Source: Oscillospiraceae bacterium (GTDB lineage: Bacteria; Bacillota; Clostridia; Oscillospirales; Oscillospiraceae). From it: a stretch of DNA of 64,000 nucleotides. Positions 26,969-34,824 of this stretch are shown here, one piece after another (the stretch's first letter is position 1; each line of letters begins with the position of its first letter). Below the pieces are notes generated by a model. It did not search any database, was not told the DNA's origin, and saw only the letters and a program-made list of their open reading frames with translations. The position numbers and the translations under genes are program-made. The stretch is taken from contig JAJQCF010000031.1 in assembly GCA_021202845.1 (NCBI GenBank), positions 20,238-84,237 of the forward strand, in the 5' to 3' direction.

Positions 26969-27639
26969 TCGGACACCTCCAGCCGATAGCCTATCTTTTG
27001 TATGTTTTTGATAGACACAGAGGAGTGCAGATATTTCAGCTTTTTGCGCAGAAAGGATATGTATGATTCCACATTATTATCCGTTATGTCGGCGTCGCCG
27101 CCCCACACGTTCACAATGAGAGAGTCCTTAGTGATAGTCATAGTGGGGTTGGCTAAGAACATTTTCGCAACGCCCAGCTCTTTATAGCTGAGATGTACGG
27201 AGCCATGCTCGCTGCAAAGCAGCGCGTTATCCAAATCAAGCGTCAAATCGGCGTAGACCAGCCTGTTTAATATCACCTCGCCAGTGCGCCTTGTCAGGGC
27301 GTTTATCCGCGCCAGCAGCTCGCTTGTGTCGAAGGGCTTCGTCATGTAGTCGTCGGCGCCCGCGTTCAGGCCTGTCACCGTGTCTGGCACGGTCGCGCGC
27401 GCCGTCAGCATGAGGACGGGCGTACTGTTTCCCCGCTCCCGCATGGCTCTCACCACGCCGAAGCCGTCCAGCCGCGGCAGCATTACGTCCAAAATCACCA
27501 AGTCATAGGGAAAACCGCCCGCGTATTCCAGCGCCGAGACGCCGTCGCCCACCACATCGGCATAGTGTCCGTTGTTTTTCAAAATCTGTGCCAGAGCCTG
27601 CGCCAAGGCTGTTTCATCTTCCACAATCAGAATATTCAT
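26962..27639 (-). CDS. OmpR-family response regulator
   Basis: 225 residues. Receiver domain with acidic residues in VEDE, phospho-acceptor Asp51 in DLVILDVMLPRLDG and Lys in YMTKPFD; the C-terminal winged helix has YKELGVAKMFL and ITDNNVESYISFLRKKL. GGAGG precedes the ATG. A direct repeat overlaps its promoter and recurs before two secreted-protein genes, which suggests that this regulator binds all three sites. Confidence 0.93.
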   Translation of the reverse strand: MNILIVEDETALAQALAQILKNNGHYADVVGDGVSALEYAGGFPYDLVILDVMLPRLDGFGVVRAMRERGNSTPVLMLTARATVPDTVTGLNAGADDYMTKPFDTSELLARINALTRRTGEVILNRLVYADLTLDLDNALLCSEHGSVHLSYKELGVAKMFLANPTMTITKDSLIVNVWGGDADITDNNVESYISFLRKKLKYLHSSVSIKNIQKIGYRLEVSEC

Positions 27640-27673
27640 GTCAGTCTATCCTCCCCGCAATGTACAACCACTA

Positions 27674-27709
27674 ATTATATCCCGCACTTCTGAAAAACTT
27701 CTGGAAAAA
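27674..27709 (-). promoter_or_regulatory. response regulator promoter with shared direct-repeat operator
   Basis: Reading the minus strand: TTTCCAG (27707-27701), then TTTCAG (27695-27690), the CAG ends being 11 bp apart; 10 bp later the perfect -10 TATAAT (27679-27674). No good -35 exists because the second half-site takes its place, typical of an activator-dependent promoter. Suggests autoregulation. Confidence 0.6.
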
Positions 27710-27720
27710 GTTCTTTTATC

Positions 27721-27754
27721 CTTTCAGCGATTTTCCAGACGCACGTGTTATTTT
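27721..27754 (+). promoter_or_regulatory. promoter of the SLH surface protein with the same operator
   Basis: TTTCAG (27722-27727) and TTTCCAG (27732-27738), CAG ends 11 bp apart, then 10 bp, then TATTTT (27749-27754) as the -10. Divergent from the operator of the response regulator, whose box is only 12 bp away. Confidence 0.6.
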
Positions 27755-27815
27755 ATACACATATTAGCACACTGCGTTGTGCCTGAGCAACCGAAAAAAG
27801 AAAGGATGCATTAAA

Positions 27816-30800
27816 ATGACGCGATTACCACAGGGCAGGAGAGTTATTGCCGCCGTTGTCAGCGTGGCGCTGGCGCTCTCCCTCTCCGCAGCCGCGTTTG
27901 CCGCCTCCGGCGACGCGGTGACGACCTACAGTACGGATACAACTGTTTCCGGCAAAACGTACACCTCCACGGGAAAAGACGAGAACGCAATCTTAATCAC
28001 CGGCGGCAGTGTTGCGCTCTCCGACGTCACCGTGACGCGCGTTTCCTCCGATTCCACCGGCGGCGACAACTCCAGCTTCTACGGCGTGGGCGCGGCTGTG
28101 CTGGCAACGGGCGGCTCGGCCTACATCTCGGACAGCACGATAACCACCTCCGCGGCGGGCGGCGCGGGCGCTTTTGCCTACGGCGACGGTACGGTATACA
28201 TCGCCGACACCGCTATTTCCACCGCGCAGGACACCTCCGGCGGCATACACGTCGCGGGCGGCGGCACGCTCTATGCGTGGAACCTTGACGTGACGACCGA
28301 GGGCGAGTCCTCCGCCGCCATACGCTCCGACCGCGGCAGCGGCACAATGGTCGTGGACGGCGGCAGCTACGTCTCCAACGGCACCGGCTCGCCCGCGGTC
28401 TACTCCACGGCGGACATAACCGTGAACGGCGCAACGCTGACCGCCAACAGCTCCGAGGCCATATGCATAGAAGGACTGAACACCATCCGCCTCTACGACT
28501 GCGACCTCACCGGCAGTATGCTGGACAGCTCTCAAAACGACTGCACTTGGACGGTCATTGTCTACCAGAGCATGTCCGGCGACAGCGAGGTCGGCTGCGG
28601 TGTGTTCCAGATGTCCGGCGGCACGCTGACTTCCACTAACGGCGGACTGTTCTGCACCACGAACACCGAGAGCGAGTTCACGCTGGAGAACGTGGACATT
28701 ACCGCCGCCGAGGACTGCGAGTTTTTCCTGCGCTGCACCGGCAACGCCAACCAACGCGGCTGGGGCACAACCGGCAGCAACGGCGCGGATTGCCTGTTCA
28801 CCGCCATTGACCAGACCATGGCGGGCGACGTCGTTTGGGACAGCATCAGCGAGCTGGACTTCTACATGACGGGCTCCAGCACCCTGACCGGCGCTTTTGT
28901 TCAGGACGAGAGCTGCGCCGGAGACGGCGGCAGCGGCTATGCAAATCTCTATATTTCCTCCGATTCAACTTGGGTCGTGACCGGCGACAGCACCCTCAGC
29001 GCTCTGTACTGCGCGGGCAGCATAGTTGACGCCGACGGCAGCACCGTGACAATTCAGGGCAGCGACGGCACTGTCTATGTCTCCGGCACGAGCGAGTACA
29101 CCGTCACCGTGGAGAGCTACTCCGCCGAGGCGGATTTGAGCGGCGCGGGCAGCATAAGCGAGTGGAGCAATTACTCCATTGATAAGCCTGACGCGCTTTC
29201 CGCTCAGACCGAGAGCGGCGAGACGAGCGACGCGGCGGATTTGGACGGCCTTACGACATTTGTCTTTGACGGCGACACCGTCACGGTCACCGAGGGCAGC
29301 GACAGCAATTACGAGGTCGTGGTTTACGACGACACGGATACGGAGAGCGACGCGGACACCGCAACGGACAGTAACGGGAACACCGTGTATTCGCTTCCCG
29401 ACGGCAGCGGCGGCGAGCTGTTGGTTTCCATCAAGAAAGCCGGAGGCAGCTATGTCTTTCAGGGCGAGGGGAGCGGCAGTATTGCGGTGAAAAAAGAGGC
29501 CGCGGGCGACGCGGCGCTCTACCTGAACGGCCTGACGCTGACCTCGTCGTTTACCTCCGTAATCACTGTGAAAAAGGACAGCAGCGCGGCCTGCACAATT
29601 TATGCTGTGGAGGACACGGTGAATACGTTGACGGACAATGCGTATAACAACGACGCCAATTACGCGGACAACGCCGCGGCGGAAAACGCGGTGATGAAGT
29701 TCAAAGACGGCAGCGACGTGACGATAACTGGTGGCGGCACGATTGCGATAAATGCCAACGGCAAAAACGGCATTAAGGCAAACAATGTGCTGACAATAAG
29801 CGGGGACGTGATTTTGTGCATTGACGCTGCGGAGGACGCTGTAAACTGCGGCGGGAGCAGCCTCACAATCACCGGCGGAGAATTGACGCTATGCGCCGGA
29901 GCCAATGCCATACACGCGGATTACACGCTGAACCTCGGCAGCAGCGGCGGCGCGGACAGCGACGTTACGCTGAATATCACCTCCTGCGAAGAGGGTCTGG
30001 AGGGAGCGACGGTCAACATTTACAGCGGCACATACTCCATTTACAGCACTGACGACAGCATTAACGCCGCAAACAGCGACCTGACGGATTACAGCTATGA
30101 AATGAATATTTACGGCGGCAGCATTTACGCGGCGTCCGCGGCGGGCGACTGCCTTGATTCAAACGGAGATATAACCATTACCGGCGGTACCGTCGTGGCG
30201 CTCGGAGCGCTGGACAACACGGAGGAGACAAATAACGCTCTGGACTGCGACGGCACGCTGACAATCACCGGCGGCACGGTTCTGGCTGTCGGAATGCAGG
30301 AGATGTCGGCAGTTCCGGCGACAGGCTCCCAAGCGTATGTGACGTGGACAGCCGCGGGAACGTCAACCGCGGTCACCGCAGGAAACGGCGGGAGCTCAGA
30401 TATGGGAGGCGGCGGAACGCCGCCGGATATGAACGGCGGCAGCGGAGGCAATTTCACCGCGCTCGCGGCAGGCTCTTCTTCCGGCTTTGTCTCAAACGGC
30501 GATGTGATTACGGTTTCCGACTCGCAGGGCAGCGAGCTGATTTCCGCAACGGCAAAATGGGGCAGCGAGGCGGCGTACTCGGTTGACTACGTGCTGTTCT
30601 CCTCACCCGACGTGGAGGCAAACTCCGCATATACGCTGACGCTCAGCGAAGAGACGAGCGACGACAGCTCTGACTCTGCCGACACTTCCGACAGCACTGA
30701 CAGCTCCGATAGTTCTGACAGTTCAAGCAGTTCAAGCGGTTCGAGCAGCTCCGGCAGCTCAAGTAGTTCAAGCGGCTCCGGCAGTTCGAGCGGTTCAAGC

Positions 30801-31460
30801 AGTTCGGGAAGTTCGAGTAGTTCCGGCAGTTCAAGCAGCACAAGCACCTCTGACAGCGCCGATAGTTCGAGCTCCGACAGTTCAAGCACGGAAAGCGCCT
30901 CCGCCGAAGATTTTATCGACGTTGTCGCCTCGCTTTGGTACTACAAATATATCGACTATGTGGTTGAAAACGGCCTGATGACCGGCACCAACGCCACGAC
31001 GTTCGAGCCGAACATCGCCGCCACACGTAGCATGATAGTAACCATTCTCTACCGCTTGGAGGGCGAGCCTGCCACCGACGCTATATGCAGCTTCAACGAC
31101 GTAGCCGACGACGCATGGTACGCCACCGCGGTTGCATGGGCGGCGGAAAATGGCATAGTTAAGGGCTACAGTGCCTACGAATTTGCCCCGCAGGAAAACA
31201 TCACCCGCGAACAGATAGCGGCGATGCTCTACCGCTATGCGATTTATAAGGGAATGGATGCTGTAACGCTGGAGGAAAATCTGCTCTCCTTTTCTGACTA
31301 TGAGGATATCAGCAGCTACGCAGTAAGCGCCATGAACTGGGCTGTGGGGCTAAACCTTATTACCGGCATCGATGCTTCCACTCTGTCCCCGACCGAGAGC
31401 GCAACCAGAGCGCAGATTGCGGCAATCTTGACACGGTTCGTCGAGGCAACGGCAGGCTGA
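27816..31460 (+). CDS. large SLH-anchored surface protein with Cthe_2159-like (DUF4353) domain
   Basis: 1214 residues. A Sec signal peptide ends near AAAFAASG. Residues about 40-400 and 590-870 form repetitive beta-helix regions with ITGGT/ISGD/YISD repeats; the second (VTITGGGTIAINANGKNGI, ITGGELTLCAGANAIHAD, NNALDCDGTLTITGGT) fits the Cthe_2159 carbohydrate-binding family. A serine/glycine linker (about 950-1025) leads to three SLH repeats (VASLWYYKYIDYVVENGLMTG, WYATAVAWAAENGIVKGYS, ISSYAVSAMNWAVGLNLITG) that hold it to the cell wall. It may bind acidic polysaccharides such as pectin. The start at 27816 follows AAAGGA. Confidence 0.85.
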   Translation: MTRLPQGRRVIAAVVSVALALSLSAAAFAASGDAVTTYSTDTTVSGKTYTSTGKDENAILITGGSVALSDVTVTRVSSDSTGGDNSSFYGVGAAVLATGGSAYISDSTITTSAAGGAGAFAYGDGTVYIADTAISTAQDTSGGIHVAGGGTLYAWNLDVTTEGESSAAIRSDRGSGTMVVDGGSYVSNGTGSPAVYSTADITVNGATLTANSSEAICIEGLNTIRLYDCDLTGSMLDSSQNDCTWTVIVYQSMSGDSEVGCGVFQMSGGTLTSTNGGLFCTTNTESEFTLENVDITAAEDCEFFLRCTGNANQRGWGTTGSNGADCLFTAIDQTMAGDVVWDSISELDFYMTGSSTLTGAFVQDESCAGDGGSGYANLYISSDSTWVVTGDSTLSALYCAGSIVDADGSTVTIQGSDGTVYVSGTSEYTVTVESYSAEADLSGAGSISEWSNYSIDKPDALSAQTESGETSDAADLDGLTTFVFDGDTVTVTEGSDSNYEVVVYDDTDTESDADTATDSNGNTVYSLPDGSGGELLVSIKKAGGSYVFQGEGSGSIAVKKEAAGDAALYLNGLTLTSSFTSVITVKKDSSAACTIYAVEDTVNTLTDNAYNNDANYADNAAAENAVMKFKDGSDVTITGGGTIAINANGKNGIKANNVLTISGDVILCIDAAEDAVNCGGSSLTITGGELTLCAGANAIHADYTLNLGSSGGADSDVTLNITSCEEGLEGATVNIYSGTYSIYSTDDSINAANSDLTDYSYEMNIYGGSIYAASAAGDCLDSNGDITITGGTVVALGALDNTEETNNALDCDGTLTITGGTVLAVGMQEMSAVPATGSQAYVTWTAAGTSTAVTAGNGGSSDMGGGGTPPDMNGGSGGNFTALAAGSSSGFVSNGDVITVSDSQGSELISATAKWGSEAAYSVDYVLFSSPDVEANSAYTLTLSEETSDDSSDSADTSDSTDSSDSSDSSSSSSGSSSSGSSSSSSGSGSSSGSSSSGSSSSSGSSSSTSTSDSADSSSSDSSSTESASAEDFIDVVASLWYYKYIDYVVENGLMTGTNATTFEPNIAATRSMIVTILYRLEGEPATDAICSFNDVADDAWYATAVAWAAENGIVKGYSAYEFAPQENITREQIAAMLYRYAIYKGMDAVTLEENLLSFSDYEDISSYAVSAMNWAVGLNLITGIDASTLSPTESATRAQIAAILTRFVEATAG

Positions 31461-31484
31461 ATGATAACAAATTGTACATAATTC

Positions 31485-31517
31485 TTTCAGCAAATTTCCA
31501 GAATGCCATGTTATTCT
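31485..31517 (+). promoter_or_regulatory. promoter of the E/P-rich secreted protein with the same operator
   Basis: TTTCAG (31485-31490) and TTTCCAG (31495-31501), CAG ends 11 bp apart, then 10 bp, then TATTCT (31512-31517). Same layout as at 27674-27709 and 27721-27754. Confidence 0.6.
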
Positions 31518-31569
31518 ATAATCACGTTCAGGAACGCTGAACGATTAAAACCGAAAGGAAATACTTAAA

Positions 31570-32277
31570 ATGAACAGTAAACCTATATTGAAACGCGGAT
31601 TTGCAATCGTGTGCAGCACTGCGCTGGTGTTCTCCTTGGCGGGCAGCGCCTTTGCCGCCGAGCCCGAGGACGTACCTGAAAAAATTGTCGTCGGCATGGT
31701 CGTCGATGTAACCGAAGATGAAGTGACGCTGGAGGTTAGGGAAGCAGGCCGCGGCGGCATGGGCGAAGCGGCCGAGCGGTTAGAGCTGCGCGAGATGCCG
31801 GAGGGAGAATTTGCCGAAGGCGAGCAGCCAAATACAGAGCCGGTAAACGGAGCGCCGACCGAGGGAGCGCCGCTTAACAACGAAATGCGAAATGAGCGCT
31901 TCGGCGGCGAACTCACGCTTGCCGAGGGTATGCCGACTTCCGAGAAGCCCGAGAACGAAGCTCCTCCCCGGCAGCCGGAAACAGAGCCTGAAGAGGGCGA
32001 AACTCCGCCAGAGCTGCCGGAAATAGAGCCTGAAGAGGGTGCGGTTCCGCCGGAGCTGCCTGAAACAGAGCTTGAGGAGGGCGCCGTTCCTCCGGCAGAG
32101 CCTGAGCTTGAGGGCGAGAGCAGCACGCTTGTGCTCAGCGTCGATGACCTGAACGGCTTGGAGCCGGAGGCCGGCGATATGCTGTGCGTCGTATATGACG
32201 CCGACGGCGAGGTTGTCTCCGCAGAGCTTATGCAGATGAACGCCGCGCCTATCAAAGAGGAAAAAGAAGCCGAGTAA
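31570..32277 (+). CDS. secreted Glu/Pro-rich protein of unknown function
   Basis: 235 residues with a signal peptide ending near GSAFAAEP. A short beta-type segment follows (KIVVGMVVDVTEDEVTLEV), then an acidic Pro/Glu region in which a unit like EPEEGAVPPELPE occurs three times (about residues 140-185), then a second small beta segment (STLVLSVDDLNGLEPEAGD). No known domain is recognised. Gene order and the shared operator suggest that it serves the same surface function as the SLH protein. GAAAGGAAA precedes the ATG. Confidence 0.7.
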   Translation: MNSKPILKRGFAIVCSTALVFSLAGSAFAAEPEDVPEKIVVGMVVDVTEDEVTLEVREAGRGGMGEAAERLELREMPEGEFAEGEQPNTEPVNGAPTEGAPLNNEMRNERFGGELTLAEGMPTSEKPENEAPPRQPETEPEEGETPPELPEIEPEEGAVPPELPETELEEGAVPPAEPELEGESSTLVLSVDDLNGLEPEAGDMLCVVYDADGEVVSAELMQMNAAPIKEEKEAE

Positions 32278-32292
32278 TTTCGGCGCGTATCA

Positions 32293-32337
32293 GTCGGGCA
32301 GTTTGCCGCCGGTAACGTGGCGGCAGAACTGTCCGAC
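32293..32337 (+). terminator. long hairpin after the E/P-rich protein gene
   Basis: GTCGG-CAGTT-GCCGCC pairs with GGCGGC-GAACTG-CCGAC around an 8-nt loop with three small bulges. The T tract that should follow is weak (GTTGGCGGTTATTTC), so it may be a mere stability element. Confidence 0.45.
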
Positions 32338-32387
32338 GTTGGCGGTTATTTCAATCCAAATCAAACGACGAGAAGGAGCTTGATGTT

Positions 32388-32495
32388 ATGAAACGAGCAA
32401 TAGCACTGGTGTTATCCGTAAGCCTGCTGCTCACGCTGTGCGCCTGCGGAGCGGCGGGCGGCGGCAATCCTCGTGCGGTTCATACAGGGCTTTGA
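32388..32495 (+). pseudogene. truncated lipoprotein gene (signal peptide stub)
   Basis: AAGGAG and ATG lead into a 35-residue peptide: a signal with lipobox LCAC, then GAAGGGNPRAVHTGL and a stop. It is a lipoprotein start without a body. The IS5-family element begins 17 bp after the stop, so the rest of the gene was probably lost by a rearrangement near the IS rather than by simple insertion, since no continuation is seen on the far side. Could also be a genuine small lipoprotein. Confidence 0.45.
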
Positions 32496-32511
32496 GTAAG
32501 CGATAAATTAA

Positions 32512-33765
32512 GAATACGATGATTAAATGACTTTAGAGCAAGCAAAAGCACTCTCGTGTCAAAAATCTCTGCGTTAACGTTCAAACGTCTCAAAATCAAC
32601 CATCATAAGTGCAATTTTCGCCAGATTTAGGTCCCCCTATCACCCATTTTGCTGAAAAAGGGCGCAGTTACCCCACAAGCGGCATCGGCACCCGTCTTGT
32701 TCCTCTGAGATACATCAGAATGTTGGAGCAAGAGAACAGGAATAGGAGCCGATTCCGATTCTTCTCAAGCCCCTTGTAAGCGACTTTCCTGTAGCCGAAA
32801 GTTTGTTTCACGGTCAGGAACGGATGCTCAACCTTGCAGCGTACGGATGATTTGTCATGCTCAATCTTCTTCTCCCAGTTGATTCCAGCATAGGTGTCCG
32901 AGGTCTTCACCTGAGAGGGACGACGGTTGATGCGGAAATCAATCTTTGCCTTGTTCTTGTTGTCACGAATTTCGGGCCTCTTTTGCAGACCGAGATAACC
33001 GGAGTCTCCATAGACTACATCATCATCCTCGCGGATAAGTTTCTCCGCCATGTCAACATCGTGAACATTGGCAGGGGTAACTTCAACCGTGTGAACCATG
33101 CCTGTACCGGCATCTACACCAATGTGGGCCTTCATGCCGAAATACCACTGGCTGCCCTTTTTGGTCTGGTGCATTTCCGGGTCACGCTTGCCGCTTTTAT
33201 TCTTCGTGGAGCTGGGCGCAGCGATGATGGCAGCATCGACAATCGTGCCGCCCCGCCAGATGAAGCCTGCTTCTTCAAATGCCTTATTCAGAGCAGCAAA
33301 CAGCTTTTCTCCAATCTTGTTGTCCTCAATGATGCGACGGAAGTGGAGAAGTGTGGTGGCATCAGGGACTTGGCACTCTGTGAAGTTGATGCCCATGAAC
33401 TTGCGGAAAGCGTAGCTGTCATAGATGGCTTCTTCTACTCCCTCATCGGACAGGTTAAACCATACTTGAAGAAGATACATCCGCAGCATTTTTTCAATAC
33501 CCATAGGCGGGCGGCCACGCTTGCCTTTGAAATAGTACGGCTCGATGAGCGCGCACCATTCATCCCAGACAATGCACTCATCCATTGCATCCAGAAATGC
33601 TTCTCGCTTGGTTGTACGCTTTCTCATGCTGTACTCGATGTCACTGAAAGTCTGCTGTCCGTTCATGGTGGTTCCGCCTTCCCCTTTGTTTGATGGCTCT
33701 ATTGTAACACTTTAGAGGTGGATTTTGGTGAATTATGCGTAAAGCTTAATTTAATCAGTGTATCC
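32512..33765 (-). mobile_element. IS5-family insertion sequence, complete
   Basis: 1254 bp with terminal inverted repeats GAATACGATGATTAAAT (left, 32512-32528) and GGATACACTGATTAAAT (right, read inward from 33765), 14 of 17 matching. Both ends are flanked by the 4-bp direct repeat TTAA (32508-32511, 33766-33769), which fits the YTAR target of the IS5 group. It carries one intact transposase gene on the minus strand, and about 155 bp without a gene at the left end. Confidence 0.85.
32668..33666 (-). CDS. IS5-family transposase
   Basis: 332 residues of the DDE type. The N-terminal region has GRPPMGIEKMLRMYLLQVWFN (IS5 N-terminal domain). The catalytic acids are probably Asp in GGTIVDAAIIAAP, Asp in VVYGDSGYLGL and Glu in VRCKVEHPF. 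Uninterrupted and of full length, so the element may still move. Confidence 0.93.
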   Translation of the reverse strand: MNGQQTFSDIEYSMRKRTTKREAFLDAMDECIVWDEWCALIEPYYFKGKRGRPPMGIEKMLRMYLLQVWFNLSDEGVEEAIYDSYAFRKFMGINFTECQVPDATTLLHFRRIIEDNKIGEKLFAALNKAFEEAGFIWRGGTIVDAAIIAAPSSTKNKSGKRDPEMHQTKKGSQWYFGMKAHIGVDAGTGMVHTVEVTPANVHDVDMAEKLIREDDDVVYGDSGYLGLQKRPEIRDNKNKAKIDFRINRRPSQVKTSDTYAGINWEKKIEHDKSSVRCKVEHPFLTVKQTFGYRKVAYKGLEKNRNRLLFLFSCSNILMYLRGTRRVPMPLVG

Positions 33766-33780
33766 TTAAAAATATAAATC

Positions 33781-33820
33781 AGCGGCCATGCTCGAAAATT
33801 ACTTTTCGGGTATGGCCGCT
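33781..33820 (-). terminator. terminator of the Gld-type ABC operon
   Basis: AGCGGCCAT / ATGGCCGCT (33781-33789 with 33812-33820) with an inner stem CGAAAA/TTTTCG; the minus strand continues into GATTTATATTTTT. Confidence 0.65.
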
Positions 33821-33840
33821 TTGCTGTTTGTTTGTTGAAT

Positions 33841-34824
33841 TTACTCTTCCGCGCCGTTTTCCAAGTAGTCCATTGTCAGGGCTTCGAGCTGTTGGAGTAT
33901 GCTGGGGTCTATGGTATAGACCATGGCGGAGCCGGAGATGCGGGCGTAGTGGCCGTAGTCGGCTTCGCCGCCTATCTCAAGGGTGAAGCTCTGCTCGGCG
34001 TCGTCGCTGTCGGTGTACGTCACCGTGACCGTGGCAGCGGGGGCGTCCAGACCGTAGTCGGAGAGGTCGGCGGCGTTGTAGTCGGCGCAGGTGAGCCATT
34101 GCAGGCCGGTTATCAGCCCTGCCGTCTCGTTGGCCGCGTCCGTGTCCAGCACTGTGGAGCCAAGATACCACGTGCTCTCGCTCATCTCCCTATCGTCCAC
34201 CATTGTGACGGTGGTGACGTAGTCAAGCTGCCAGACCATGTCGTCTATAACCAGCTCAAAGGAGAGAAGGTCGGACATATCGGGTATCTCCTCCAACTGC
34301 ACTATGTCCATGAGGCCGTAGGAGATTAGCTCCGCCAGCTCGCTGTCCACAAGGTAGACGTTAGCGTCGCCGTCCAAGGCGATGTAGCGCGAGCCGCCGA
34401 TGGCGTTTTCGCTGCCGATGCTGACTGTTCTGCTCTCGCCGTCCGCGGTATAGCTGACGGTCAGCTCCGGCTCGTCAAGGCCGTACTGCGCCAAGTCCGA
34501 GGGGCTTTCTATGGTGCGCGTGGCCGTGAGCGAAGCCAGACGCTTGACAATGGCGTTGGGGTAGCTCGCGTCCACGGGGAAGGCGCTGTCGGCGGTGTAG
34601 CTCCACGTCTCGCCGTCGTAGCCGAGCGCCACGCTCTCGCCGGAGTATGTCCACTCTAACTCCGTCAGCGTGTCCGCGCTGAAGCTGAGGATTTGTACCG
34701 AAGTGTCGTCCTCGGCCTCGGCGGCGCTCTCGCTCTCGGCGGAAAGGCGGCTTATGAGCAGCGCGGCAATGATTATAACAAGCAGCGCAGCCGCAAGGGC
34801 GAGCAGTTTTTTTCCGCGGGTCAT
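33841..34824 (-). CDS. DUF4340-domain membrane-anchored protein
   Basis: 327 residues: one N-terminal membrane segment (LLALAAALLVIIIAALLIS), then two related halves that contain YGLDEPELTVSYT and YGLDAPAATVTVTYT with SIGSE/EIGGE, the DUF4340 pattern. The protein faces outward. It is the last gene of a four-gene ABC operon, where such proteins are thought to assist the transporter. The ATG overlaps the stop of the previous gene by 3 bp (ATGA). Function is unknown. Confidence 0.75.
   Translation of the reverse strand: MTRGKKLLALAAALLVIIIAALLISRLSAESESAAEAEDDTSVQILSFSADTLTELEWTYSGESVALGYDGETWSYTADSAFPVDASYPNAIVKRLASLTATRTIESPSDLAQYGLDEPELTVSYTADGESRTVSIGSENAIGGSRYIALDGDANVYLVDSELAELISYGLMDIVQLEEIPDMSDLLSFELVIDDMVWQLDYVTTVTMVDDREMSESTWYLGSTVLDTDAANETAGLITGLQWLTCADYNAADLSDYGLDAPAATVTVTYTDSDDAEQSFTLEIGGEADYGHYARISGSAMVYTIDPSILQQLEALTMDYLENGAEE

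Noticed and set aside
30660..30890. Dense short repeats (AGTTC/CAGC type)
   Set aside because: They encode the Ser/Gly linker of the SLH protein; simple coding low complexity.
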